This document shows positions 43,901 through 52,125 of a DNA stretch of 64,000 bases, piece by piece. How positions within the stretch are numbered: position 1 is the stretch's first letter; each line of letters opens with the position of its first letter. This DNA is from Bacillota bacterium (GTDB taxonomy: Bacteria; Bacillota; Bacilli; Paenibacillales; NBRC-103111), in assembly GCA_023386955.1 (NCBI GenBank), contig JAEWIS010000011.1, positions 1 to 64,000 of the forward strand, in the 5' to 3' direction. The position numbers were made by a program, and so were the translations under genes. The notes beneath the pieces were generated by a model. The model worked only from the letters and a program-made list of their open reading frames with translations, made no database searches and was not told the DNA's origin.

Positions 43901-46262
43901 GTTCGCTGTCCTTGACGGTAGCGGTTTTGATGCTGTAATTCATGCTCACGGTATCAAATACGGCCCGACTGAACTGGAACAAGCCCCCTTCCTCCGGCGG
44001 AGCCGTTGCGCCTTTATTCGGCCAACGGGCTTCATAGGCAAGTTCTCCGTCGATAAACACCTGGTTGCCGCCACCGACCTCCTTCGTCCCTGTTGTCTGA
44101 TACGTCGTATCCAGACTCCAATCCATGGGAGCCGCATACAAGCCGCTTCCCGGCTCCTGCGTCCAGTTCTCCACTATATCCAGACCGCTTATAACCGGCT
44201 GCGCTCCGGAAACTCCCTCGATGGTCTGCCGGTCCTTGGGCCGGATGGTTTCCCGGTAGATCCCCGGTCCAACCATAATTTTTGCCCCTGACGAGGCGGC
44301 TCTTATTGCGGCTTCAATGCTGCGGTAAGGGTTGGCGGCAGTGCCGTCTGCGGAAGCATTGTCTAGGGCAGCTGCGGAAACATACACCAGCTGGGGATTC
44401 GCCGCCGGGCCAGGCAAGTCCAAGGGTTCTTCCCCTGGAGCCGGTGTAGTATAATTTAATCCGTCTCCCAGGAAGCGGACAGGCGCCTGGCCTGCCTGCT
44501 GCGGCTCGTAGGCGGCAGGGCCAATATAGATAGAATCCACATAATACGAGAAGGTCAGATCCTCCCTCAATTGCAGCAGCAGATCGGCAATAGCCTGGCT
44601 GTCCAGCTGGGGGGAAATTTGTGCTGCCAATGTAGCGTTGGAAAGGGTACTGGCATTGATGGTGATTCGGCCCAATGGCCAGGCGTCTACTTTGCCCTCC
44701 GGCACCTGGTAACGCAGCGTATTCCATCCCGGCTGGATGGAGTGCAGGGTCTTCGCCACATACCGCTCCCCGGCAGAAGAGCCGGTGGCGCTCCAGTCCC
44801 GCAGACTCAGCTCCTGCATCACGAGACCGGAGGAAGCCACATAATCCGGCTGTACATATACCTGAGCAGTCACAACATGGCCCGGAATACGGGCCAGCCC
44901 TACCGCTTGAGGATCGCTGATGCTGATCCCCAGAGTGGATTCCGCCCTGGCTTTGCCCATCCTAAGAGCCCGTTCCCCATGGGCTCCCGCAGGAGGCACA
45001 CCGTAACCCGTGACAGACAGAGAGGTGCTGTAATATCCCTCCCAGGGAACCAGTGCCCCTCCTTTCCACGGATTAATCCCGGGCGAACCGGCGGCAGCTC
45101 CTTCTTCGAAGGACCAGAAGTAATACGGGATGCGGTCCGGCTCCTCCGGCCCCTCAGGAGGAATATGGGCGGGAATTGGGACGATAAATCCCGGAGTGCT
45201 TACTTGGCCGGCCCAATCCTTAACCACAATATGCACCTGCACTCCTGCGTTGGAGGGCATAGGAATAAAGAGGGTATTGGTTCCTGCTACAGCCATGCTG
45301 CCCGCTCCATTGTCGGTGGAGGGCTCCGTCCCCAAGCCATAATAGACCGTTCCCGCTTTGGTGGACTGGAACACCACCACCCCCGTTGATGGGCTTTGGC
45401 GGAGCCCCGACGCCCCGCCCAGAACAGGAGGGGAATTCTCCTCAGGCGGAGCGTTATTCAATCCGTCGGAGACAAAACCGGCCGGCAGCTCCCCCGTATC
45501 GGGCTCATGGGCAGGCGGACCAATATAAACGGCATCAATAAACCACTCGTGGGTAAGATCATTCTTAAGCTGCTGGGAGTAAGCAAGAGCCTCCTCATCG
45601 GTCATCTCCGGATAAAGGGCCTTCACCGCCACCGCATTCAGAAGTGTCCGGATATTGATACTCAGCCTTCCTTTGGTCCACATATCCGCCTTACTGGCGG
45701 GTACCTGGTAACGCAGGCTGTTCCACCCGGGGGCAAGCTGGCTGCCTGTGGATGCCCGGATGCTGTAAACCTCTCCGGAAGTGCCGTTTACCGCAGACAT
45801 ATCCCGCAGATTTACATCCTGCATCACCATCGGCTGGCTCACATACTCAGGGGCAATATACACCATTGCGGTAACCACATTGCCTGGAACAGTGGCTATG
45901 GCCAGCACTCCCGCATCCACCGTGCTGATGCCGCTCGTTCCCTCTACCCGGGTTTTGTCCAGCTTCAGGGCTTTGCTTCCTTGTTTGCCTTCTCCTTCCG
46001 GAGCATCCGCCACCGAGAGTGCATTGCTATAGAAGCCCTGCCAAATGCCCGCAGTCCCTCCATGCCAGGGACTGACCCCCGCCGGCTGCGGAGAAGCTCC
46101 ATCTTCAAAAGACCAATAGTAATAGTTTCCCGGCAGATTTCCCGTTCCCTGGCTTTGCATCTCCTTGTCTCCGATTCCGGCATGGAGGATGCCGGGCGGC
46201 ATAAGAAGGGAGAGAAGCAGAAGAGGCGCCACGAGAGCCGGCCATTTTTTCGGAAATATCAT
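40980..46262 (-). CDS. Giant secreted beta-helix protein with duplicated N-terminal modules
   Basis: About 1760 residues with a signal peptide (about 1-28). Two copies of a roughly 227-residue jelly-roll-like module follow (about 45-271 and 378-603), each opening with YYYWSFEDGA or YYFWSFEEGA and closing with DGLNN or DGLNY. A right-handed beta-helix starts near 620 (GTAANPYRSIEAAIRAASSG, ETIRPKDRQTIEGVSG), recalling GH120-like and DUF1565 helices, with many Asn-ladder turns. C-terminal helical and beta-sandwich regions end in a LamG-like sequence. No SLH is present. It is the last gene of the third importer operon, 27 bp after the GH-G-like gene. Probably a polysaccharide hydrolase or lyase acting outside the cell; the family is not settled. 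The ATG at 46262 has AAAGGTGG upstream. Confidence 0.78.
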   Translation of the reverse strand: MIFPKKWPALVAPLLLLSLLMPPGILHAGIGDKEMQSQGTGNLPGNYYYWSFEDGASPQPAGVSPWHGGTAGIWQGFYSNALSVADAPEGEGKQGSKALKLDKTRVEGTSGISTVDAGVLAIATVPGNVVTAMVYIAPEYVSQPMVMQDVNLRDMSAVNGTSGEVYSIRASTGSQLAPGWNSLRYQVPASKADMWTKGRLSINIRTLLNAVAVKALYPEMTDEEALAYSQQLKNDLTHEWFIDAVYIGPPAHEPDTGELPAGFVSDGLNNAPPEENSPPVLGGASGLRQSPSTGVVVFQSTKAGTVYYGLGTEPSTDNGAGSMAVAGTNTLFIPMPSNAGVQVHIVVKDWAGQVSTPGFIVPIPAHIPPEGPEEPDRIPYYFWSFEEGAAAGSPGINPWKGGALVPWEGYYSTSLSVTGYGVPPAGAHGERALRMGKARAESTLGISISDPQAVGLARIPGHVVTAQVYVQPDYVASSGLVMQELSLRDWSATGSSAGERYVAKTLHSIQPGWNTLRYQVPEGKVDAWPLGRITINASTLSNATLAAQISPQLDSQAIADLLLQLREDLTFSYYVDSIYIGPAAYEPQQAGQAPVRFLGDGLNYTTPAPGEEPLDLPGPAANPQLVYVSAAALDNASADGTAANPYRSIEAAIRAASSGAKIMVGPGIYRETIRPKDRQTIEGVSGAQPVISGLDIVENWTQEPGSGLYAAPMDWSLDTTYQTTGTKEVGGGNQVFIDGELAYEARWPNKGATAPPEEGGLFQFSRAVFDTVSMNYSIKTATVKDSELDGLNGTSLAGASMWVISGQKWSSRPATVLDHTGQTMTISLNGGAANATEQYYHPRPGNEYFLYGLKAFLDSEEEWYWDKVERKLYLKTAPAGRLIESKRRETAVDLSGTTGVTLSNIAVKGATIISDDATQNASIDRIRAEYVNQAANFDNGYVYDNANNGILLAGRNNILQNSELAYASGGLVTLQGENNRLINNYIHDADYTGGWVSAVNLAGIGHVAAFNTITRAGRDLINLRQTKAGLIEHNDISYAGELCEDLGMLYTYSADGAGTEIRYNRIHDSEIANGIYLDNNSTHFVVHHNVSYNLKARSGLKNNAYSAFNLFFNNTNYNEAPMNMIALTNYPLTAYGTRYYNNILGNSYSTAPDIAWNSNVVMGTSQADSIFRNPGQGDFRLKEGITTWYGATSGKTLEGMNETGYIGAYVYDPGTGAILNDFATGHNFAEPPGEVPYSLTATPYKNAAADGGFDRSTASDNYTLGEPWSVYGSGPVRVKRDSAYYVRNDGFGVHLAGAGTGIKQTVEHLKPDTDYILTARVQSAPETGIAASLNGGRARIGVTVSGVTYSAEAESSKLVVRANTGNQMPEWVLVTIPFHTGGATSAEIFAQTVTQAANVDHIAVMLPLVEEDPRALLGEAIMKAEGALSSAPGMPAAIVSGFRQAIDAARSVWQDSAATAAGLEAQREVLGDAIEVFSLRTGLLADLETARQLSEDMIFDGGNYHYPPSAKPELDAVIAAQQLVLEDSQATPGELSAAAVAVEAAKLALYNAIILPPISIYTEADMEQMLSSGENWSRKGLAGDYALDGDGYMHFRSSTGEGNNQWSKGATFYNVTRFGDERFVVDMNYQPATGDWSAFVLRAQVAQESIFGDNQNEYLVVFRAHNVELQKWINGAEDTSFRLIIPTSAISAGPNRVELGAADVNQEGEFTWVRLYFYVNGTRIFDVMDRAASAVRGDGYLGVALYPPAYNLKLRAVMSE

Positions 46263-46289
46263 TAAATATCCCACCTTTTTAGAATCGAC

Positions 46290-47786
46290 TTACGCCCACT
46301 GATGAAATACCGTATTGGGGCTTAGCTTCAATTCCCGGCGGAGCCCTTCCGGCGTGAAGATCTGCACCGCCGAGGCCGACAGATTGGTCCCTACAGCATC
46401 CAGCCACCTCCCTTCCAAATTGGTAATAATGCGGCATTCTCCCTGTACCGTCAATACAAGCCGGTCATTGAGCCGCAAGCGGGCTATGTCCTTCTCCACC
46501 TCCAGCTCTGCCCAGCCCTCAGGCGTGGGCAGTCCATAACGGGACCAGGCAGCGCCTTCGGGACAACGGCAGTTCCATTCCAACTGATCTTCCTCCAGCC
46601 GGACGCCGTACAGTCGGGACACGAAATCCAGCATTAGGCACATGGAAGGGGAATAATGCTCTGTAGTGGAAAACTCCCCCGTCCATGGATTCATCTGCTG
46701 CCTGAAGCCGGGAGAGGCGGTTAAGGCGCTAAGCCACTGCTTCATCACATGAGCCAGATGGGCATACTTGCCGTAGCTCTCCATCCAACGGGGAGCCCGG
46801 AGGGCGGTCAAAGCCTGGCTGGCGCCGCCCCAGGAATTATCGGGCAGCTCCCTTACAAAGGCGGGATCACTTACGGATATGGAGGGAAATGGATACGGCG
46901 TCCAGAATTCATCCGGATTCTGCAGATGCCGCCGGAATATCTCCTCAAACATTTCCTGATCCGCTATGCCTTCCCCCAAAACACGGGTGAGCACATCTCC
47001 GAGAATTTTTACATAGCGTCCATGGCAATCCACATCATAAAAGGAGACCGTTTCGGCATCATAGCAATGCCTCACGATTGCCGACCTTGTAAGTTGGGCC
47101 AGCCGCTTCCAATGGGCCGCATCCTCCTGCAGCCCCAGACGCTCCGCCATCCGGGACAGCGCCAGCCTTCCGCCATATACACTGGCGGACAGATCGGGGG
47201 CCAAATAGGGAAGCCCGTCAGCATCGGGACAGCGGCGGGCATCCTCCGAAGGACAGTTCCGTGGCAGCCCCCGGAACCGGGGGCTGTTATCATGCCCTGT
47301 ATCCCATTCGCAGAATGCTTCGCAAAGCCCCGTCCCCCGTGTATTCCGGTAGGTGGACAGCCAGGAGTCCCAGCGGACGCATGAACGGTAAGCCCGTTGA
47401 AGGAAAGCCGGGTCCCCAGTGCGCATAGCGGTCTCAAGAGCAGTAGCCGCGATGGGAACCACCATCTGGATTTGTCCGGTGAGATGGCTGTCCGCCAGAA
47501 CAGTGCAAGGAATATAGCCATCTTCATGCTGCAGCCTGAAGAAAAGTTCATGGCTCTGTACAGCGATTTCCGGCTCATACAGTGCGAAGATCGTGCTCTC
47601 CAGCGGCCCGCACTCCAGCCAGATTCCCGGATAGGCCCCTCCCTCAATGAGAACTGGCTTGCCGTAGCCGTATACTATGCGGCAGTTGCGGTAAAGCCCG
47701 GCAACCGCTTCGTTGTACTTGGATTGCAGTGGACCACAATCCGTCCGGAATACAGGCTTTGCTCTTTCATCCACCTGCCCTACCAT
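46290..47786 (-). CDS. (alpha/alpha)6-barrel glycoside hydrolase, clan GH-G-like (GH63/GH37)
   Basis: 498 residues without a signal peptide, so probably cytoplasmic. Residues 160-170 read EWDTGHDNSPR, close to the acid-containing motif of GH37/GH63 enzymes, with D166 the best acid candidate; STTEHYSPS near residue 390 could hold the base. The pattern of helix pairs and the motif WGGASQALTAL support an (alpha/alpha)6 barrel. It probably trims alpha-linked or rare glycosides imported by the operon's ABC system. Its ATG overlaps the preceding esterase stop (ATGGTAG), so translation is coupled. Specificity unknown. Confidence 0.72.
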   Translation of the reverse strand: MVGQVDERAKPVFRTDCGPLQSKYNEAVAGLYRNCRIVYGYGKPVLIEGGAYPGIWLECGPLESTIFALYEPEIAVQSHELFFRLQHEDGYIPCTVLADSHLTGQIQMVVPIAATALETAMRTGDPAFLQRAYRSCVRWDSWLSTYRNTRGTGLCEAFCEWDTGHDNSPRFRGLPRNCPSEDARRCPDADGLPYLAPDLSASVYGGRLALSRMAERLGLQEDAAHWKRLAQLTRSAIVRHCYDAETVSFYDVDCHGRYVKILGDVLTRVLGEGIADQEMFEEIFRRHLQNPDEFWTPYPFPSISVSDPAFVRELPDNSWGGASQALTALRAPRWMESYGKYAHLAHVMKQWLSALTASPGFRQQMNPWTGEFSTTEHYSPSMCLMLDFVSRLYGVRLEEDQLEWNCRCPEGAAWSRYGLPTPEGWAELEVEKDIARLRLNDRLVLTVQGECRIITNLEGRWLDAVGTNLSASAVQIFTPEGLRRELKLSPNTVFHQWA

Positions 47787-48427
47787 ACAAAGCCCACCGA
47801 TTTCAGAAAAGCCCGGGCGATGATCATATGTCCCGTCATATTGGGATGCACCCTGTCCCAGGCGATATTCATGGGGTGCATATGGCCAAACACATCATCA
47901 TAAGCCCCTTGCACATCCACCAGCAGCGCTCCGTAGCGGGATGCGGTCCTTCTGACAATGTCGCTGTAGGAGTCAAGCATCCCTCTCATTTCATCGCTGC
48001 GGTTTATTTCCATGAATACCGGTGTAAACAGTACGACTTGCTTTACCTGCCCCTGGCACATTTCCAGCATGCGGACCAGATTGGCTTCATATTCGTCGGG
48101 ATAGACATGAATTTCCGGTTGAAGAGGAGCGTCAAATTGGCGCCACACGTCATTGACCCCGATCATGATGGTCAGCCAGTCCGGCTCCAGATCCAGCACG
48201 TCGCTTTGGAATCTTTCCAGCAGGGAACGGGAGGTATCTCCCGCAATCCCCATGTTCATTACCCGTATCCGCTCCTGCGGGCATGCCGCCGTAAACAGAG
48301 CATTAACCAGCGCAACATAGCTTCTGCCTATATCATCCCCGCGTCCTTCGCCCACTGGCCTTTTGCGTTCCGCATCCGTTACCGAATCCCCAACCATCAC
48401 CAGCTTCGTGCCTTTTTCGATTAACAT
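47780..48427 (-). CDS. SGNH/GDSL-family esterase
   Basis: 216 residues, no signal peptide. SGNH marks: MVGDSVTD (S15), NMGIAGDTS, MIGVNDVW and a C-terminal D-x-V-H-P (WDRVHPNMTGH) carrying the catalytic Asp-His pair. It most likely removes acetyl or related esters from imported sugars, as rhamnogalacturonan acetylesterase relatives do. The ATG at 48427 has AAGGAG upstream; an in-frame extension would run into the SBP gene. It lies between the binding protein and the GH-G-like enzyme. Confidence 0.88.
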   Translation of the reverse strand: MLIEKGTKLVMVGDSVTDAERKRPVGEGRGDDIGRSYVALVNALFTAACPQERIRVMNMGIAGDTSRSLLERFQSDVLDLEPDWLTIMIGVNDVWRQFDAPLQPEIHVYPDEYEANLVRMLEMCQGQVKQVVLFTPVFMEINRSDEMRGMLDSYSDIVRRTASRYGALLVDVQGAYDDVFGHMHPMNIAWDRVHPNMTGHMIIARAFLKSVGFVW

Positions 48428-48452
48428 TCTTCCCGCTCCTTCTCCGTCTTGG

Positions 48453-49949
48453 TTACTTCTTCTTGTTGCTGGCGAACCACTGGTCCAATTGCTTCTGGGC
48501 TTCCACCAGCACTGTTTCACCGGGCTTTTTCATTTTGCTGAAATATTGATCATACTTCGCTTCGAAATCGTTTTCGTACATCCACTTGGAAAATTCCTTA
48601 CGGATGGAGGAGACGGCCGCAATCTCCGTAGTCACCGGCTCTGTATTGAAGGAATAGCCCAGAATCGGAGTAATTTCCGCTTGCCGGTTCAGTTTGTCCG
48701 TCTCCTCCCAAATACCGTCAGCCTGATCGACCTGCAGCAGCGCGTTGAACTGGTTGGCCAAGGCCCATGCGCTGTTATAAAAGTATCCCGAATTGTCGAT
48801 CTTCTTCACTTTGCCGTTAACCAGTTCATAATTTTGCCCTTCGATACCGAAGTTGAGGAGATTGAATATCTCTTTGTCCGTATTCATGATCTCCAGCATC
48901 TTCAATGCCTGCTCCGGATGTTTGGAACGGGCGTTAACCGCTGTCATGGCCGATCTGGCGCCTGTGGCTTCGATAAACGGCTTCTGGATGGGCACCTGCA
49001 CCATCTTCACATTGCCATACTGCTTCTCCACCTCGGCCAGCCCGCCGGGCTTGACCACGCCCATGGCCGACGCAAAACGTCCCGCCGCTTTGTCTGCCGA
49101 TTCATCCTTAACCGTTGCGATATCCTTGCGGAAGTAGCCTTTCTCCCACATCTGGCGTTTATTGATGCCGGAATGATACTCCCCGGCTCCCCATTCCATC
49201 TGTTTGGCTTTATCCAAAAGAACGGTTTGGAACAGCTTATGACCAGGATCATTTTTGTTGAACATGGTATTCTGCTCCGCATTAATGAACACGGTTCCCA
49301 AGTCGTAGTCAAAATTATAGAAGTTGCCGTCCGCCGGAATCAGCTCGGGATGATTTTCCTTTACATATTTCCAATAGGGCTCCGCATCCCAATGCTTCTT
49401 CACTTTACTGTAATCCCAGCTTAGGCCTTTCTGCTTCATCTCATCCACGATGTCCTTGCGGAAAAAGAATCCCCAGGACGAATAGCTGATCTGGTAATTG
49501 GGAATGGCATAGATACTGCCGTTCAACCGGGCTTGCTCGAACAGGAAATCGGGGAGCGCTTTGGTGAGAGCCGGATAGTTATCCAAATAACCATCCAGAG
49601 CAAGAAAAGCTCCTTTGGCTACCTGGACCGGATACTTGTTCAGCCAGTTCTGCGTCGTAAAGGTGAGATCAAAATCCTCCCCCGAATTAATCTTCATATT
49701 CATTTTCTCGTCATAGGTCCCGGCGGGATACGTTTCAAACTTTAACTGCAGATTATACCTTTCTTTCAGCAATTCATTGATCCGGGCATAAACCGGCTCG
49801 GACTTGGACTGGTCATCACCCAGCGTAACCCAGTTGATGGTAACCGGTGCTTCCTGGCTTTTGCCTTCATTGTTCTGACAGGCTGTCACCCCCACTGCCA
49901 TAACTGCTGCTGCGGCCAATAGCAGACCGCTTGCTTTTGTTTTTTTCAT
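48453..49949 (-). CDS. Extracellular sugar-binding lipoprotein (LplA family), third importer
   Basis: Lipid-anchored substrate-binding protein. The signal peptide ends at the lipobox VTAC, and the SBP_bac_1 fold carries a DUF3502-like tail (YSFNTEPVTTEIAAVSSIRKE). The ATG at 49949 (MKKTK) is preferred over an in-frame start five codons upstream because the signal peptide begins there and AAAGGGTGG precedes it. It is followed by the esterase, GH-G-like and beta-helix genes. Confidence 0.92.
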   Translation of the reverse strand: MKKTKASGLLLAAAAVMAVGVTACQNNEGKSQEAPVTINWVTLGDDQSKSEPVYARINELLKERYNLQLKFETYPAGTYDEKMNMKINSGEDFDLTFTTQNWLNKYPVQVAKGAFLALDGYLDNYPALTKALPDFLFEQARLNGSIYAIPNYQISYSSWGFFFRKDIVDEMKQKGLSWDYSKVKKHWDAEPYWKYVKENHPELIPADGNFYNFDYDLGTVFINAEQNTMFNKNDPGHKLFQTVLLDKAKQMEWGAGEYHSGINKRQMWEKGYFRKDIATVKDESADKAAGRFASAMGVVKPGGLAEVEKQYGNVKMVQVPIQKPFIEATGARSAMTAVNARSKHPEQALKMLEIMNTDKEIFNLLNFGIEGQNYELVNGKVKKIDNSGYFYNSAWALANQFNALLQVDQADGIWEETDKLNRQAEITPILGYSFNTEPVTTEIAAVSSIRKEFSKWMYENDFEAKYDQYFSKMKKPGETVLVEAQKQLDQWFASNKKK

Positions 49950-49997
49950 ACTCAACCTAACCACCCTTTACATGTAATTGTGCGGCAATATTAACCT

Positions 49998-50885
49998 TTA
50001 TCCTTTAACAGCCCCAACAGTGAGCCCCTGAACAAAGTACCGCTGAAAATAGGGGAAGATCACCAGCATGGGACCGATTGCCACTACGGCCATGGCCATT
50101 AACAGGTTTTCACCGGGCATTTCCGCCGGGTTGAGACTGCTCGTGCCTGACGACAAAAGCTCCATCTGGCTGAGGAGCACTTGAATATTCTTTTGGATGG
50201 TATACAGCAAATATTGCAGCGGATACAAATTTTTATCATCAATATAATACAAGGGGGTACTCCAGTCATTCCATTTGTCCATGGCGTTGAAGAAAGCCAC
50301 GGTGGACAGGACGGGAACGGACAAGGGCAGTGCGATCTGGAAGCAAATGCGGAACTCCGAAGCCCCGTCTATCTTGGCTGATTCGAATAGAGAATCCGGG
50401 AGCCGCTGCATAAAGGTGCGGATCATGATTACATGAAAAACGTGAATCAGACTGGGAACGATAAGAACCAGAATCGTATTCTTCAAGTGGAGCCCTTGGG
50501 TCGTCCAGATATAACTCGGCACTAAGCCCCCGGAAAACAGCATGGTAAAAAAGAAATAGAAAGACAAGGGACGACGGAAGCGGCAATTGTCCCGGGATAG
50601 GGTATATGCCGCGCAAGCCATAAACAGCAAACCTAGAAGCACTGTAGACACGGTAACCAGAATCGTCACGCCATAGGCGCGCAGGATAACCTCAGGATGC
50701 TGAAAAATTGTTTTGTACGCGCTGTAATCTACCTCCCGGGGGAACAGGCTGTAGCCGAAGGTGCTCAGGTCGGCCGGTTTGGTGAAGGAAGCAGATAAAA
50801 CAATGACAAAAGGAATCAGGCAAAGAAGACAATAGATCAGGCCGGCCGTGTGCAGAAGAATTTGCGGTTTCTTTTTTTTGGTCAT
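49998..50885 (-). CDS. CUT1 sugar ABC importer permease, LplC/YtcP type, third importer
   Basis: 295 residues, six membrane segments, EAA loop ESAKIDGASEFRICF and tail FVQGLTVGAVKG. The start follows GAGGTGAC. It lies 9 bp after the LplB-type gene. Confidence 0.93.
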   Translation of the reverse strand: MTKKKKPQILLHTAGLIYCLLCLIPFVIVLSASFTKPADLSTFGYSLFPREVDYSAYKTIFQHPEVILRAYGVTILVTVSTVLLGLLFMACAAYTLSRDNCRFRRPLSFYFFFTMLFSGGLVPSYIWTTQGLHLKNTILVLIVPSLIHVFHVIMIRTFMQRLPDSLFESAKIDGASEFRICFQIALPLSVPVLSTVAFFNAMDKWNDWSTPLYYIDDKNLYPLQYLLYTIQKNIQVLLSQMELLSSGTSSLNPAEMPGENLLMAMAVVAIGPMLVIFPYFQRYFVQGLTVGAVKG

Positions 50886-50894
50886 GTGTCACCT

Positions 50895-51827
50895 CTAGAA
50901 CAGTGCGCTGTCCGAATCAACCCGGCGCACAATATAGTTAGTCAGCAGAATCAGAATAAAACCCACAGCAGATTGGAACAGGCCTACGGCAGCGGACATG
51001 CCAATGTCTCCAATTTGAATTAGGGAACGGTAAATATAGGTGTCAATAACATCTGTCGTCGCATACAAGGCTCCCGAATCCTGGGTTACATGAAAGAATA
51101 GCCCAAAGTCGGAACGGAAAATTTTGCCGATGTTCAGAGTCTGGATAATTACGATCAAGGGAATCAGGAAAGGCAGAATAATGTAGCGGAACTGCTGCCA
51201 GCGGGTAGCTCCATCCAGGGAGGCCGCTTCAAAGTAATCGGTATCGATGCCCATAAGACTGGCAAAATAAAATAGGCTGCCTTGACCCACCCCATGCCAC
51301 AGAACGGCAATGAGCAGAATAATGGGCCAAAACCGGGGCTCGGAATACCAATTTACCGGATTGCCGCCAAGCGCTTCTATCAGCTGGTTGACAATCCCCC
51401 CCGACGGCTTCAGCAAGGAATAGAACAGGTACCCTACAATAACCATGGACAAAAAGCCGGGAATCAGAGTAACCGTTTGGTATACCTTGACGGCCTTCCT
51501 GCTGCGGATATAAAAACACATCATGGCAAAGGAAATGCTGCCCAAAAGTCCGGCGGCCATAAACAGGAAGTTCAAGCCCAGCGTGTTGCGAATCGTCCGC
51601 CAGGCATCCGAGGATTTGAAGAAGAACTCGAAGTTCTTCAGTCCGATCCAGGGACTTCCCCAAATGCCTTTTAACACATTGAATTTTTCGAAGGCAATGA
51701 TGATCCCACCCATTGGAATGTAGGAAAAAATGAACAGCAATCCAACAGCGGGAAGAGCCAGGATCAGAAACTGGAGATTGTCGAGTCTCCGGCTCGTCAG
51801 TGCTTTTCTAGTTTTGGTTTTCTCCAT
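50895..51827 (-). CDS. CUT1 sugar ABC importer permease, LplB type, third importer
   Basis: First gene of the operon. 310 residues, six membrane segments, EAA loop YFEAASLDGATRWQQF and tail VRRVDSDSALF. The start follows AAGGAGAG. Its promoter holds a cre site, so the whole run of permeases, lipoprotein, esterase and two glycosidases should fall under carbon catabolite control. Confidence 0.93.
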   Translation of the reverse strand: MEKTKTRKALTSRRLDNLQFLILALPAVGLLFIFSYIPMGGIIIAFEKFNVLKGIWGSPWIGLKNFEFFFKSSDAWRTIRNTLGLNFLFMAAGLLGSISFAMMCFYIRSRKAVKVYQTVTLIPGFLSMVIVGYLFYSLLKPSGGIVNQLIEALGGNPVNWYSEPRFWPIILLIAVLWHGVGQGSLFYFASLMGIDTDYFEAASLDGATRWQQFRYIILPFLIPLIVIIQTLNIGKIFRSDFGLFFHVTQDSGALYATTDVIDTYIYRSLIQIGDIGMSAAVGLFQSAVGFILILLTNYIVRRVDSDSALF

Positions 51828-51880
51828 TACACCATCTTCTCTCCTTCAGATATCTGTTAGTGTGGTCTGGTATGCCACTA

Positions 51881-51910
51881 ATTGTAATCGCTTTCAGATC
51901 TGTTCATCAA
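51881..51910 (-). promoter_or_regulatory. Sigma-A type promoter of the third importer operon
   Basis: On the minus strand TTGATG (51905-51910), an 18-bp spacer and TACAAT (51881-51886), 54 bp before the first gene. A perfect cre site overlaps the -10 and spacer. Confidence 0.65.
51883..51896 (-). promoter_or_regulatory. cre site (CcpA operator) of the third importer operon
   Basis: TGAAAGCGATTACA on the minus strand (TGTAATCGCTTTCA on plus) fits TGWNANCGNTNWCA at every defined position and lies over the -10 element and spacer, where CcpA would block polymerase directly. Confidence 0.75.
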
Positions 51911-52057
51911 GGACACGATATTGCGTTTTAATGCTGTTATCTTGCCCAGTTCCCGATATCCAAGGAATACTCCGTCAGAAAAACCGGCAGCATTTTGCTA
52001 TTTAGGGACAGAAACTTGCGCATTGCCCAGAGAGGCAGGGACGGAATACAGTTGATA

Positions 52058-52066
52058 TGCTATAAT
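52058..52066 (+). promoter_or_regulatory. Extended -10 promoter of the YesN/YesM pair
   Basis: TGCTATAAT is a perfect extended -10, 60 bp before the ATG. No clear -35 is present, as is usual for such promoters. Confidence 0.55.
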
Positions 52067-52076
52067 GATGGCGACA

Positions 52077-52096
52077 TTAAGAAAGCGTTTTCTTAA
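52077..52096 (+). promoter_or_regulatory. Palindromic operator after the YesN/YesM promoter, cre-like
   Basis: TTAAGAAAGCGTTTTCTTAA is a 20-bp palindrome (one mismatch) placed where transcription should start. Its core GAAAGCGTTTTC fits the inner cre positions, but the outer T and A do not match. CcpA or a paralogous LacI-family repressor may bind here. Confidence 0.5.
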
Positions 52097-52125
52097 CTCA
52101 TTCTTGGTTCTACGAGGTGTGCGGA

